Made by a program: the position numbers and the translations under genes. The notes below the pieces were generated by a model that did no database searches, was not told where the DNA came from, and saw only the letters and a program-made list of their open reading frames with translations. A DNA stretch of 64,000 bases from Novosphingobium sp. SG751A (GTDB lineage Bacteria > Pseudomonadota > Alphaproteobacteria > Sphingomonadales > Sphingomonadaceae), in NCBI RefSeq assembly GCF_013149295.1, contig NZ_JABGCB010000011.1:124001-188000 (forward strand). Reading direction: 5' to 3'. Shown here piece by piece: positions 15,001-20,474 of this stretch (position 1 is the stretch's first letter; each line of letters begins with the position of its first letter).

Positions 15001-17530
15001 GCCGCCGATTCCGCCGCCCGCGCCCGACACCGAAAAGCCGCCATTGCCGCCGCCGCCGCCGATGGACTGGGCAAAGATGCCCGAGGAGGAATTGCCGTTT
15101 GTCGACAGATCGCCGCTTGAGGCAACCGTAACCGCCTTGCCCGCGCCGCCATTGCCGCCAGCGCCGCCAAAGGTCAGGCTGGCCCCGCCGATTGCGCCGC
15201 CTGCAAGACCCACGGCAAAGCCGCCATTGCCGCCGCCGCCGCCCACGCTTTCGGCAAAGATCGCGTCCGACTGGGTGCCCTGCGTGGCAATCGTGCCCAC
15301 CGAGGTGACATTGACGGTCGAAGCATCCGAACCTGCGCCGCCAGCGCCGCCAAAGGTGGAGTTGACCGCGCCCAGCCCCACGCCGCCGCTGGCCGCAAAG
15401 CCGCCGTTGCCGCCGCCGCCGCCAACGCTCTGCGCAAAGATGCCGCGCGACTGATTATCGCCGGTGGTGATATCGGTGTGGCTGTTGACCAGAACCGAGC
15501 CGCCCGTGCCGCCAACGCCGCCCGCGCCGCCAAAGCCCATGGTGAAGCTGGCGCCCAGCGAGACACCTGCGGCCACAGAAAAGCCGCCATTGCCGCCGCC
15601 GCCGCCCACCGAACTGGCGTAAATGCCGTCCGATTGCGTGCCCTGCGTGGTGATCGAACCGGCAAGGCCGACGATCACATTATTGCCCGAACCGCCATTG
15701 CCGCCCGTGCCGCCGAAGGCCATCGACACCGTTGCGCCCAGCCCCGCCGAGGCCGAAACCGCAAAGCCGCCGTTGCCGCCGCCGCCGCCCACGCTCTGGG
15801 CGAAAAGCCCGCGCGAACGGTCGCCGGTGGTATAGATCGTGGTGTTGCCAAGGTTGCTCTGAATGCCGGTGCAGCCTGCATTGGCATTGACGCAGACCAG
15901 CCCGCCCGCGCCGCCATTGCCGCCCGTGCCGCCAAAGGCCGCGCTGGCAAACAGACCGCCCGAGATCGCGCCGCCGCCGTTGCCGCCGCCGCCGCCCACA
16001 GCCTGGGCAAAGATTGCGGCGGAATTGTCGCCGCCGGTGCTGATGCTGCCGGTGTCGCCGATGCTCACCCGACCCGCATTGCCGCCTGCGCCGCCGCCGC
16101 CGCCCATCGCCACCGTGCCGCCCGAGCCGCCGCCATTGCCGCCGCCCCCGCCCACGGATTGGGCAAAAATGCCCATCGAGGCCTCGCCCGAGGTGCTGAT
16201 CGCGCCGGAATTGAGCACGGTGACATTACCGCCAACGCCGCCCTGCGCGCCGCTGCCGCCCAGCGAGAGCAGGCCGGTCGAGGTGCCGCCATTGCCGCCG
16301 CCGCCGCCTACGGACTGGGCGAAAATGCCGGTCGATCCGGTGCCGCCCGTGGCGATGGAGCCGCTGTTATTGACCGAAACCGTGCCGCCCGCGCCGCCGC
16401 CGCCGCCCTTGCCGCCAAGGCTGATCAGGCCGATGGACGCGCCGCCATCGCCGCCCCCGCCGCCGATCGACTGAGCGAAAATGCCGATGGAGCCGATATT
16501 GGCCGTGGTTATCGCCCCGCCGTTGACCACCGAGACCGTGCCGCCCGGACTGGTGTTCGAACCGCTGCCGCCGATGGCGCCGATGCCCACCGATGCGCCG
16601 CCGTTGCCGCCGCCGCCGCCAACGCTCTGCGCATAGATGCCATTGGCAAACTGGCCATAGGTGCGGATGACACCATCATTGACGATGGATACCGCCCCGC
16701 CCGAGCCGCCGCCCGCGCCCGAGCCGCCCAGCCCGACCAGACCTACCGAGGTCGAACCGTTGCCGCCGCCGCCGCCGATCGATTGAGCCATCAGGCCGTT
16801 GGCATAATTGCCATGGGTTTCGGTAAGGGCCGTGCTGTCAGCGGTGATCGAGGCCGAGCCGCCGCTGCCGCCGCCGCCGCCCGATCCGCCCAGCGCGACA
16901 AGGCCCGCGCTTGTGCCCGCATCGCCGCCCGATCCGCCAATGGATTGCGCCAATACGCCATGCGCGGCAATGCCGGTGGTCTTGACGATGCCGTTCTGGT
17001 TGACCTGAACCGTGCCGCCATTGCCGCCAAAGCTGCCCGAACCGGGGTCGGAAACGATCGAGGCATAGCTGCTGCCGCCGCTGCCCGCCGAGCCGCCAAG
17101 GCTCTGCGCGTAAATACCGATGGAGCCGGCGCCCTGAGACGGATTCTGGGCCGTACCATTGGCGTTGAGCAGCAGATTGCCATTGGCATCGACATCGCCG
17201 GTCAGCACCGATCCGGTGTTGGTGACCGTGGCATTGCCGCCAACGCCGGGCGCACCGCCCGCGCTGCCGCCGGAGGAAAACAGGAAGCCATCGCCCCCCG
17301 AGCCGCCCTTGCCGCTGATACTGGACACAAGGATGCCATAGCTGCCCTGACCCGTGGTCTTGACGCCTGCGGCATTGGTGAAATTGACATTGCCGCCGCG
17401 CCCGGCCGAACCGCCGCTGCCGCCGCTGGCGCCCAGATAGCCGTCGCCGCCGCTGCCGCCATTGCCGCCGATGCTCTGGACGATGATCGCATGCACGCGG
17501 TCGCCGCTGGTGGCGATGTTGGGGCCGCTG
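1..17530 (-). repeat. About 95 tandem coding repeats with (GGC)5 cores
   Basis: The repeats are in-frame units of the giant surface protein, counted by eye at about 95. Most are about 180-195 bp (60-65 residues): [IV][FY]AQS[IV]GGGGG, then GGFA[IV]-x-GA, a variable Ser/Gly patch, GG-x-GG-x-GG, and a V-x-[IV]-x-N-[ST]-G strand. Units between about 15.95 and 17.0 kb are shorter (about 155-165 bp) because the GGFA segment is missing. The units nearest the N-terminus (17.05-17.5 kb) are degenerate, with SLGGSAG or SISGKGG in place of the core. From about 13.1 to 14.3 kb successive units share an AQYGA or AQFGA segment. The plus-strand repeats GCC five times per unit. Confidence 0.9.
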
Positions 17531-18150
17531 TAGGTGTCGGTGATGTTGGGCCCATTGGCGCCATCGCCGCCATCGCCGGCCGAAACGAACAGCGCGCCCG
17601 CATGGCCGTTGCCGCCGCTTCCGCCGCGCTGAATGTTATAATAACCGCCGCCCGAATAGCTGAGCGTGGTCGAGCCGGTTCCGTTGCTGGCCGGGGCGAC
17701 CGAGGTGACGACATGGGTGGTCGAACTGACCGAATTGGAATCGAGCAGGGTGACATCGGTCACCGCGCCGCCGGTGCCGGTGGTGACGGCCGTGACGGTG
17801 TAGGTGACGCCCGAAACGGTGAAGCTCTGGCCAACGGTGGTGGCCACGAAGACCTGATTGTTGGCCGACGTCGTGACCGAGGCAGGCGGATTTTGCGAGG
17901 TGACCGTTTCGTTCTGGCCCGTGTCCGGATTGAACACAGTTTGGCCCACCGCGGGCAGAACAATGGGCGGAGGCGGCGCGGCCCATGCCGGATTGAGCCC
18001 CCCGCTGCCCACGGCGATCATCCCGGCCATGACGGTGAGCGAGCTGGCATGGCGCCATGCGGGCGCCTTGCGCTTGCTCGAATGCCCAACCTTGCCACGC
18101 GCGTTCGCGCCGACAGCCACTCGACCAAGCCCTTGCATCACGGCCCCCAT
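1..18150 (-). CDS. Giant Gly-rich repeat adhesin / autotransporter-like protein (3' end outside window)
   Basis: One minus-strand frame runs from ATG 18150 to base 1, giving 6,050 codons so far. The core motif [GI/GV][FY]AQS[IV]GGGGG falls in the same frame at every place I translated (near 360, 5163, 7023, 9120, 12663, 14883 and 16323), so no net frameshift is apparent. An in-frame TAA abuts the ATG. Codon 5 is also ATG (18138) and has a G-rich stretch just upstream, so either may be the start. The N-terminus has a long basic n-region, a hydrophobic stretch (SLTVMAGMIAVG, about residues 44-55) and an AWAA-type cleavage site, which reads as an extended signal peptide. About 200 Thr/Ser/Asn-rich residues precede the repeats. 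Proteins with this motif are usually large autotransporter adhesins with a C-terminal beta-barrel. The barrel is not visible here, so secretion by that route is inferred. Length and openness are seen directly; an adhesin role is inference. Confidence 0.88.
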   Translation of the reverse strand, partial: MGAVMQGLGRVAVGANARGKVGHSSKRKAPAWRHASSLTVMAGMIAVGSGGLNPAWAAPPPPIVLPAVGQTVFNPDTGQNETVTSQNPPASVTTSANNQVFVATTVGQSFTVSGVTYTVTAVTTGTGGAVTDVTLLDSNSVSSTTHVVTSVAPASNGTGSTTLSYSGGGYYNIQRGGSGGNGHAGALFVSAGDGGDGANGPNITDTYSGPNIATSGDRVHAIIVQSIGGNGGSGGDGYLGASGGSGGSAGRGGNVNFTNAAGVKTTGQGSYGILVSSISGKGGSGGDGFLFSSGGSAGGAPGVGGNATVTNTGSVLTGDVDANGNLLLNANGTAQNPSQGAGSIGIYAQSLGGSAGSGGSSYASIVSDPGSGSFGGNGGTVQVNQNGIVKTTGIAAHGVLAQSIGGSGGDAGTSAGLVALGGSGGGGGSGGSASITADSTALTETHGNYANGLMAQSIGGGGGNGSTSVGLVGLGGSGAGGGSGGAVSIVNDGVIRTYGQFANGIYAQSVGGGGGNGGASVGIGAIGGSGSNTSPGGTVSVVNGGAITTANIGSIGIFAQSIGGGGGDGGASIGLISLGGKGGGGGAGGTVSVNNSGSIATGGTGSTGIFAQSVGGGGGNGGTSTGLLSLGGSGAQGGVGGNVTVLNSGAISTSGEASMGIFAQSVGGGGGNGGGSGGTVAMGGGGGAGGNAGRVSIGDTGSISTGGDNSAAIFAQAVGGGGGNGGGAISGGLFASAAFGGTGGNGGAGGLVCVNANAGCTGIQSNLGNTTIYTTGDRSRGLFAQSVGGGGGNGGFAVSASAGLGATVSMAFGGTGGNGGSGNNVIVGLAGSITTQGTQSDGIYASSVGGGGGNGGFSVAAGVSLGASFTMGFGGAGGVGGTGGSVLVNSHTDITTGDNQSRGIFAQSVGGGGGNGGFAASGGVGLGAVNSTFGGAGGAGSDASTVNVTSVGTIATQGTQSDAIFAESVGGGGGNGGFAVGLAGGAIGGASLTFGGAGGNGGAGKAVTVASSGDLSTNGNSSSGIFAQSIGGGGGNGGFSVSGAGGGIGGIAASFGGAGANGGNAGTVNVSSVGDISTSGVTSFGAMAQSVGGGGGNGGFAASASGGWAGGVSLGFGGAGANGGNGAAVTLSSTGNVSTNGGSAQGLFAQSVGGGGGNGGGVVTAAGGQGGGASLSFGGGGGNGGDGSTVTLGSSGAVSTNGANSDAILAQSLGGGGGNGGFAIALSGGQFGALSVAVGGDGGNGGTSGNVGVTSNGDLTTSGDFSTGARAQSVGGGGGNGGFAISAAGAQFGAVSLGFGGKGASGGISGNVSLDSTGTVSTTGANAQGLFAQSVGGGGGNGGFSVAAAGAQFGAAALSFGGGAGNGASAGSSSLTNAGNITTIGDFSAGAQSQSIGGGGGNGGWSVAAAGAQYGSLALGFGGAGGGGGNAGSASLTSTGTVITQGAQSAGLFAQSLGGGGGNGGFSASLAGAQYGTASLSFGGGAGGGGDAGDVDLSSTGDISTASQMSNGIEAQSVGGGGGNGGFSIAAGGAQYGALSMGFGGAGGGAGNAGNVTASTIGMIRTLGDQSNGIFAQSVGGGGGNGGFAFSGAGAQYGAAALSFGGGAGQGGDAGTVTVSSTGDIGTSGIMANGIVAQSLGGGGGNGGFSVSVAGAQYAAPSLSLGGAGGNGGKGSDVSVDSAGNIQTTGIQAYGVLAQSLGGGGGNGGFAISGSITFNSSGVAAAVAVGGQGGLGATAGNVHLGSTGDVATTGDSSVGLFAQSVGGGGGNGGFSGALSLSQGNAVGVGIGGTGGTGNAAGNVDLVSVGNITTLGNNADGIEAQSIGGGGGNGGFSLTVTGSIKGQSIGRNYGGAGGDGGLAGDVSVQSTGTVATQGNLSNGIFAQSVGGGGGNGGFSIAASLSQKGGANTQGIGGLGGAGNDAGAVTVSADLGANPLIAGYSVVTQGTGSNGILAQSVGGGGGNGGFAIGGAFSADSDATSNQVGGGGGAAGNASTVSVTNIGGISTLGATANGIFAQSVGGGGGNGAFAVGAGVSLKKDADSSVGGGAGGTAGNADAVSVANTGLITTVGAFSNGVLAQSVGGGGGVGGFSVGGAFSKDGGASSDVVGGGGGSGGNAGDVTVDTSGGVSTQGMGSNGVFAQSVGGGGGKGGFGVGATLTLKEDGDSTSTVGGGAGSLGGTSGNVSVTTNGTITTVGGIANGIFAQSIGGGGGSGGFAAGGAFSKEGGAESSVVGGEGGSGSTSGNVTVAATSDIGTQGQGSNGILAQSIGGGGGNGGLSVGLGASISGESSSKVGGGGGGTGSDAGTVSVTGSGIIATIGDQANGVLAQSVGGGGGTGGLSVGLGLSKDAGADSESVGGSGGGAGNAGDVTIDRSGAIGTQGVQANGIFAQSVGGGGGKGGLAVGGAFSMTDDASSSVGGGAGGTAGNAGAVSVTQSGLIQTGKDSSNGIFAQSVGGGGGSGGFSIGASFSKSGGSTSDSVGGGGGSGGNAGTVSVNTSGGLTTSGNYANGVLAQSVGGGGGSGGFAIGLGLSLEGEAQSSVGGGAGSNGGTAGDVDVATQGTIVTTGLSANGVFAQSVGGGGGSGGFAIGAGFTNSGGSASSTSVGGEGGSGSTSGNVVVAADSAIGTHGDNANGIFAQSIGGGGGRGGFAVGGAIGIDGDANSSVGGGGGGTGSDAGGVTVSGSGVIVTTGANASGVFAQSVGGGGGTGGFSVGAAFSSQAAAASDSVGGTGGGAGNAGDVSVTRNGSISTSGANAAGIVAQSIGGGGGRGGFAVGLGASIDSDATSSVGGGGGGTAGNAGKVTVSETGDITTTGDNAAGVYAQSVGGGGGSGGFSVGGAFSSKGTSSSTSVGGSGAGGGNADDVAVTVIGNIMTSGRLSDGIFAQSVGGGGGAGGFSIGLGVSLEGDADSTVGGGAGGTGGSAGNVTIGGNGTIITSGFNAAGIFAQSVGGGGGQGGFSVGAGFSSQGSAAHDTIGGSGGAGGAGGDVTIARSGAIGTQGDGANGILAQSVGGGGGNGGFAIGAALSLGKEAESSVGGNATGGGGGAGNTSGNVSVTQSGMIVTQGVGANGIFAQSVGGGGGSGGFAIGAGFSSEGTVSSTSIGGEGGIGGTSGDVTVNQTGNISTIGARSDAILAQSIGGGGGSGGFAVGAAASLKGQANSSVGGGSGGTGGDAGAVSVTSAGLLTTQGFNSNAIFAQSVGGGGGSGGFSVGAGLSSEGGAASSSVGGGGGAGGNASSVSVAQTGDIATQGVQANGIFAQSVGGGGGAGGFAVGAGASLKDDAQSSVGGGAGGAAGSGANVTVSETGSISTHGDAANGVLAQSVGGGGGIGGFSISGALSQQGGASSDATGGSGGSGGSSGAAGAVSVTMTGDIETTGAHARGVFAQSVGGGGGAGGFAIGAGASLQGDANSSTGGGLGGAAGNSDAVSVSLHGNIITNGLASAAIIAQSIGGGGGAGGFAVGASLSSDGGTSAETTGGGGGSSGNAGAVTVSHVGGIETWSDQSGAILAQSVGGGGGSGGFGVGGALSVKGAATSGVGGGSGGAAGDADAVSVDNIGNIFTHGANSAAITAQSIGGGGGQGGFSVAAGLTTSSADAAASSTGGAGGSAGRGADVSVSSMGLLNIYGDHSRGIVAQSIGGGGGAGGFSISGALSTSAGGASDSVGGAGGAGNSAGNVTVTSGGQILTHGDVANAVLAQSIGGGGGAGGFSGSLAAALGGGAASSSVGGNGGVGSDAGNVTLTLTGQVGTLGNNSAAVVAQSIGGGGGQGGFSLGAGFASNGTGATDVTGGAGGNGGVGGDVLVFSSAIIQTHGDLSDGILAQSIGGGGGAGGFAASGTMALGEGAASSATGGRGGTGQNAGTVTVFNAGQVYAFTAGSAGIVAQSIGGGGGQGGFAGSFAISSTNSAISNALGGSGGVGGDADHVKVVNTGDVQVNGDRSVAIMAQSIGGGGGAGGFSLGAAASQAKAASDAVGGSGGAGGNAGGVEVANGSTGTILTNGAFGYAVFAQSIGGGGGNGGFAAGGALSLKDGANSSIGGGAGGAAGDGSTVAVNNYSQIETNGIGATAVFAQSIGGGGGAGGFAAGAGIAGGTGSTLSSSIGGGGGSGGNAGDVRLFNAGSILTQADQSAAVLLQSIGGGGGRGAFAVGGALAKGETASQSVGGDGGAAGSAGAVDVVNIAGGTIVTKGALSNAVQAQSIGGGGGAGGFAVGAGLSLDGGVDSHVGSGSGGAGGSAGAVTITTDGAIGTMGDGSVAVLAQSVGGGGGSGGFAVSGGLSANGAATSNSVGGAGAGGGTGGAVSVHNGGLIETLGVNATAVFAQSVGGGGGVGGFSAGAAAANSDGASNVVGGDGGAGGAGGDVTVDNATGGAIRTSGAFSDGVYAQSIGGGGGQGGFAAGGALAINGDTASKVGAGSGGGGGDGGLIGVTNGGSIETSGDNALGVFAQSVGGGGGQGGFAAGGGISAQGGGISNVTGGSGGGAGAGGIVSVASTGAISTLGANATAVFAQSVGGGGGAGGFAVGAAASRAGAVANSVGGNGGGGGAGGDVTVSNGTGIITTVGTMADGVYAQSIGGGGGAGGFSAGGALTVDADATSSVGGGNGGGGGAGGAVHVDNAGLIATKGAGAQAIFAQSVGGGGGQGGFAAGGGLTAQGGAASDTVGGSGGAGGAGGLVSITTSGAVQTEGANATAIFAQSVGGGGGVGGFSAGGALSKAKSAASNVGGEGGGGGAGGDVEVDNADGGAVTTLGALSYGVYAQSVGGGGGKGGFAAGGALGVDDDATSVVGGGSAGGGGAGGRITFNNGGAIGTVGAGSIAVFAQSVGGGGGAGGFAAGGGLTVNGGAQANSIGGAGGAGGSGGIIALTSSGAITTLGDNATAVYAQSIGGGGGVGGFSVGGAGAQAGSATETVGGTGGGGGNGGAISFANTATGSVLTMGTLSYGVYAQSIGGGGGSGGFAVGGGLTVDGGASSSIGAGSGGAGGSGGAITFTNGGTIGTAGDGSIAVFAQSVGGGGGAGGFAVSGGLAANGGAQSNSVGGNGGGGGAGGVVDLATTGSVITLGANATAIFAQSIGGGGGAGGFSVSGGLAKADAAANAIGGTGGGSGAGGVVSVSNGGTVGTAGDNSLAVFAQSVGGGGGQGGFAAGGGLSASGGAASDVIGGTGGAGGAGGNASVANAGLIETLGANSTAIYAQSIGGGGGVGGFSVGGAGAQADSAANIVGGSGGGGGAGGIVSVGNTATGSVATSGLFSYGVYAQSVGGGGGSGGFAAGGAVGLSGDASSTVGGGSAGGGGAGGKVDLTNAGSITTAGASAIAVFGQSVGGGGGAGGFAAGGGLSGGGAAANTVGGAGGAGGAGGQVTLTSSGIIATTGDNADAVFAQSVGGGGGAGGFSVGGAGAQADSAANIVGGTGGGGGDGGLVSLSNAADGKISTTGKLSYAVFAQSVGGGGGAGGFTAGGALTLGGDATSSVGGGGGSAGGKGAAVTLSNLGQIGTAGDDSIAVFAQSIGGGGGAGGFAAGGGIAASGQALGSSVGGAGGAGGAGGVLTLDNSGIVATSGQMASAILAQSIGGGGGVGGFAVGAGASQAGSLADVIGGSGGAGGLGGAITITNSSAGAISTLGAFAYGIQAQSVGGGGGNGGFAAGGTVALGGDARSTIGGGAGGGGGIGGAITLTNAGTVDTEGAGAIAVFAQSVGGGGGAGGFAGALSAAGGSTFGSAIGGDGGAASMGGAVSITNTGQIHTGGANAVGVYAQSIGGGGGVGGFSLAAGGGVGSLSNAIGGMGGAGGEGGAVSVSNAGGATIVADGALSYGVYAQSVGGGGGKGGFAVTGTLATSGSANSSLGAGAGGGGGDGGLVGVTNDGAVQAKGAGSVGVFAQSVGGGGGAGGFAGGLTIGSGGAIAQSVGGEGGGGGTGGVVSVANTGLVQTLSDNSIGVFAQSVGGGGGLGGFSIAGSGSSGSGTATSIGGTGGAGGSAGDVTITNSGLINAKGNLSYGVFAQSVGGGGGVAGMAVSGTLAEGSGGLTSALGGAGGGGGNGGVVTVSNTGS

Positions 18151-18564
18151 TTATTGCAGGAATATGTCTGCGCCGCCGCCCTTCGGCCACACATACTTTA
18201 CCCCCATTGGTTCATTGCTATGACGGTGTGCAGAGTAAGGCAATAGCCAGAATTGGTAGTTTATACTTATCCATCAACACTATCTGGAAACTTTTCGCGC
18301 AGGTCGCTGAAAGAGAATTTTTTAAAATATTGATATAATTGAATATTTTTTTATTATGGATTTTTTATCCGCACACGGGCGGGTTCCGCGTTCATAAAAA
18401 AAATTTAGCCAAACCGGTGTTCTCCACCAATATTTCATTGGTATCCCAAGATTGCGCAAATATTTCGACCGTGTAATCTGACACGTGATCGAACCGGCAA
18501 AGCAGCGACCCCGCAGCGATACCGGAAACGACAATCTATCCATGAGGGAGGGGTTACAGCACAG
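18151..18564. promoter_or_regulatory. AT-rich divergent intergenic region with palindrome
   Basis: This 414-base gene-free spacer separates the giant surface gene (minus) from sapC (plus). From about 18240 to 18480 it is strongly AT-rich, with poly-T and poly-A runs, unlike the GC-rich genes on either side. It must carry both promoters. A 17-base palindrome lies at 18426-18442 (ACCAAT, 5-base centre, ATTGGT), and AATATTTC recurs just downstream at about 18458. I could not assign convincing -35/-10 pairs by eye. A GAGGGAGGGG ribosome-binding stretch at 18544-18553 precedes the sapC start. Confidence 0.55.
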
Positions 18565-19356
18565 ATGGACAACCTGCAGGAAAAGAGCCGCAAGGCCGCG
18601 AACAAAACCGCCCAGGCACCCGAGGCCGCAGGGCCCGATGTGGCGGGCAGCCTGCCGCTCTATGCCTCGCCACGCGCAGTCCATTCGCGCACCCATGCCG
18701 ACGTGGCAGTGTTGACGGGGGCGGGCGATTACGCCTTTGCCGCAAGCGCGCCGATGGTGCAGTTGACCGTCGATGAATTTGAACGGGCGGGTCTGGATTA
18801 CCCCATCGTCTTCTTTGGCGAAGACGCCCAGCCCTATGCCGTCACCTCGCTGGAGGCGGATCGCAACCAGTTCATCGTGGATGGCCAGTTCCGCGCCGGG
18901 TCCTATATCCCGGCCTATCTGCGCCGCTATCCTTTCGTCTTTGCGCGCGATGAAAATTCGGACCGCCTGATCCTGTGCCTCGACCACGCCTCTTCGCGCG
19001 TGGGCAAGCGGGGCGATGACGGTGCGGCGCCCCTGTTTGAAGGCGACGAACCGACCGCGGCCACGCGTCAGGCGCTGGATTTCTGCGAAACCTATGTGGC
19101 CGCCGATGGCCGCACCCGCAATCTGGTCGCCTTGCTGCGCGAATATGACCTGCTGGCGGGTCAGCAATCGCATTACACCGCGCCGGGGGCAGAACAGCCG
19201 ACGCTGCTGCTGGAATTCCAGACGATTTCGGCGCAGAAGCTGGCCGAGCTTTCCGATGAAGCCTTCCTGCGTCTTCGCACATTGGGCGCCTTGCCTGCGA
19301 TCTATGCCCAGATCGCCTCGCAGGCCAATTGGGAACGGCTGCCGCTGACGGCCTGA
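18565..19356 (+). CDS. SapC-family protein
   Basis: The 263-residue product matches the SapC family in length and in segments such as SLPLYASPRAV near residues 29-39, a P-I-V-F-F block near 80, and YIPAYLRRYPFVFA near 113-126. SapC proteins were named for a Campylobacter S-layer locus and are common in sphingomonads and caulobacters; their biochemical role is not settled. There is no signal peptide or membrane segment. The ATG at 18565 follows a GA-rich ribosome-binding stretch. Divergence from a giant exported repeat protein fits a surface-structure locus, but that link is positional only. Confidence 0.85.
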   Translation: MDNLQEKSRKAANKTAQAPEAAGPDVAGSLPLYASPRAVHSRTHADVAVLTGAGDYAFAASAPMVQLTVDEFERAGLDYPIVFFGEDAQPYAVTSLEADRNQFIVDGQFRAGSYIPAYLRRYPFVFARDENSDRLILCLDHASSRVGKRGDDGAAPLFEGDEPTAATRQALDFCETYVAADGRTRNLVALLREYDLLAGQQSHYTAPGAEQPTLLLEFQTISAQKLAELSDEAFLRLRTLGALPAIYAQIASQANWERLPLTA

Positions 19357-19365
19357 AGCCTTTTT

Positions 19366-19399
19366 GGGGGGCAGGCTGGTTCAAAACCGCCTGTCCCCT
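19366..19399. terminator. Strong hairpin between convergent genes
   Basis: A long stem is formed by GGGGG-CAGGC-T-GGTT, a CAA loop and AACC-GCCTG-T-CCCC, with one bulge and one G-T pair. It sits between the sapC stop (19356) and the stop of the convergent minus gene (19407). A T5 run precedes it on the plus strand and no T-run follows it on either strand, so it is not a classical intrinsic terminator. It could still block or protect both 3' ends. Confidence 0.4.
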
Positions 19400-19406
19400 G
19401 CTTGGC

Positions 19407-20429
19407 CTAGAGGTCGATTGGATCGACCCGGCCACGGATATAAAGATCACCGATCGCATCGAGCGCAACCCCGCTTTGCACCATACGGTTGATGATCGCA
19501 TGCATCCGCTCGATCCGTTCGCAGGCATTGGCGATCAGCGCGGGATGGCCCAGCCATTTGCTGTCCAGAATCAGCCCGCCGTCGATGGTGCGGATCGACC
19601 CCAGCATTTTCATCACCGCGATGCGCCGCCATGCCGTGGTCGGGCAAAGCGGCAGCGTGTCGCACAGCGTCCTGAACAGCACCGGCCTGCGCAATTCCAT
19701 CGGCGGGATGCTGTCTGCCGCCGCATAGGTGAAGGCCAGTTGGGGATGATAGGTCACATCGCGGATATTCCCCGCGGTGATCGCAGCGGCCAGCAACAGC
19801 CCGGTCCAGTCGCTGAAAATGCCCTGCATCCCTTCGACCGAGAGCAGATGCAGATCGAGCGCGGCCAGTTTGATCAACCTTTGCCTATGGTCCGCCATGG
19901 CCGGATCGGAACGGAGCATTTCGGGAACGGGCAGACGGGCAAAGACAAACAGGTCCTCCAGGAAAGTGACCATGATGTCATGCATGTGCGAAAGATATGC
20001 GCGGATCTCGGCCCTTTCCACCACGCCCTGGGCCAACACCACGCCGTCCTCGCGCAGATCCACCAGCCCAAGTTCGGACAATCGGTGCAGCGCGCGGCGC
20101 ATGGTCTCATAGGGGCGACGAAATGACCGCGCCATGGCCCGGATCGTGATCGGCCGGTCCAGCAGACAGGCCGATGATTCCAGCGCCTCGGGCCGCAACC
20201 GCCCGGCCTCGGCCAGCAGCGCGACAAGCGCATTGCCGCCCAGATAATCCTGGTCCACCAGCCGCGCCAGCGCCACCACGCCCTGCAACTGCATTTCCGT
20301 CAACAGGCGGATGACAAGGCGATAGGTGGCCAGCGTATGCCGGCGCGCCATCGCCCCGTCCTGCTTTCCGGTTTCGCCCCCGGCGGCCAGAAATTCGTCG
20401 GCCACGCGGCTGATGTCGGGATGCGGCAT
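19407..20429 (-). CDS. Winged-helix DNA-binding protein of unknown role
   Basis: I do not recognise a named family over the full length (340 residues from ATG 20429). An upstream in-frame TTG at 20474 has AAAGGA ahead of it and would give 355 residues, so the start is uncertain. About residues 95-135 look like a winged helix: ITIRAMARSFRRPYETMRRA, then a helix LSELGLVDL and a short wing ending in VVLAQG. The rest is mostly helical and Leu-rich, without membrane segments. It converges on sapC and is followed on its 5' side by a gene-free stretch. A regulator of the adjacent surface locus is a guess from position only. Confidence 0.7.
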   Translation of the reverse strand: MPHPDISRVADEFLAAGGETGKQDGAMARRHTLATYRLVIRLLTEMQLQGVVALARLVDQDYLGGNALVALLAEAGRLRPEALESSACLLDRPITIRAMARSFRRPYETMRRALHRLSELGLVDLREDGVVLAQGVVERAEIRAYLSHMHDIMVTFLEDLFVFARLPVPEMLRSDPAMADHRQRLIKLAALDLHLLSVEGMQGIFSDWTGLLLAAAITAGNIRDVTYHPQLAFTYAAADSIPPMELRRPVLFRTLCDTLPLCPTTAWRRIAVMKMLGSIRTIDGGLILDSKWLGHPALIANACERIERMHAIINRMVQSGVALDAIGDLYIRGRVDPIDL

Positions 20430-20474
20430 CCGGGCGATATGCGTCAGCGACCATGGGAAACGAAGCGATTGCAA

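Noticed and set aside
8962..15120. Very long plus-strand open frames in the first 18 kb (about 2,050, 1,770 and 920 residues)
   Set aside because: They are Ala/Arg/Gly-rich antisense readings of the GCC-rich repeats and have no domain logic. The minus frame shows a signal peptide, conserved repeat cores and normal codon use.
1..17530. CRISPR-like or satellite-like regular repeats
   Set aside because: The periodicity is in frame with a protein motif and units differ at synonymous and variable positions; there are no unique spacers between identical direct repeats.
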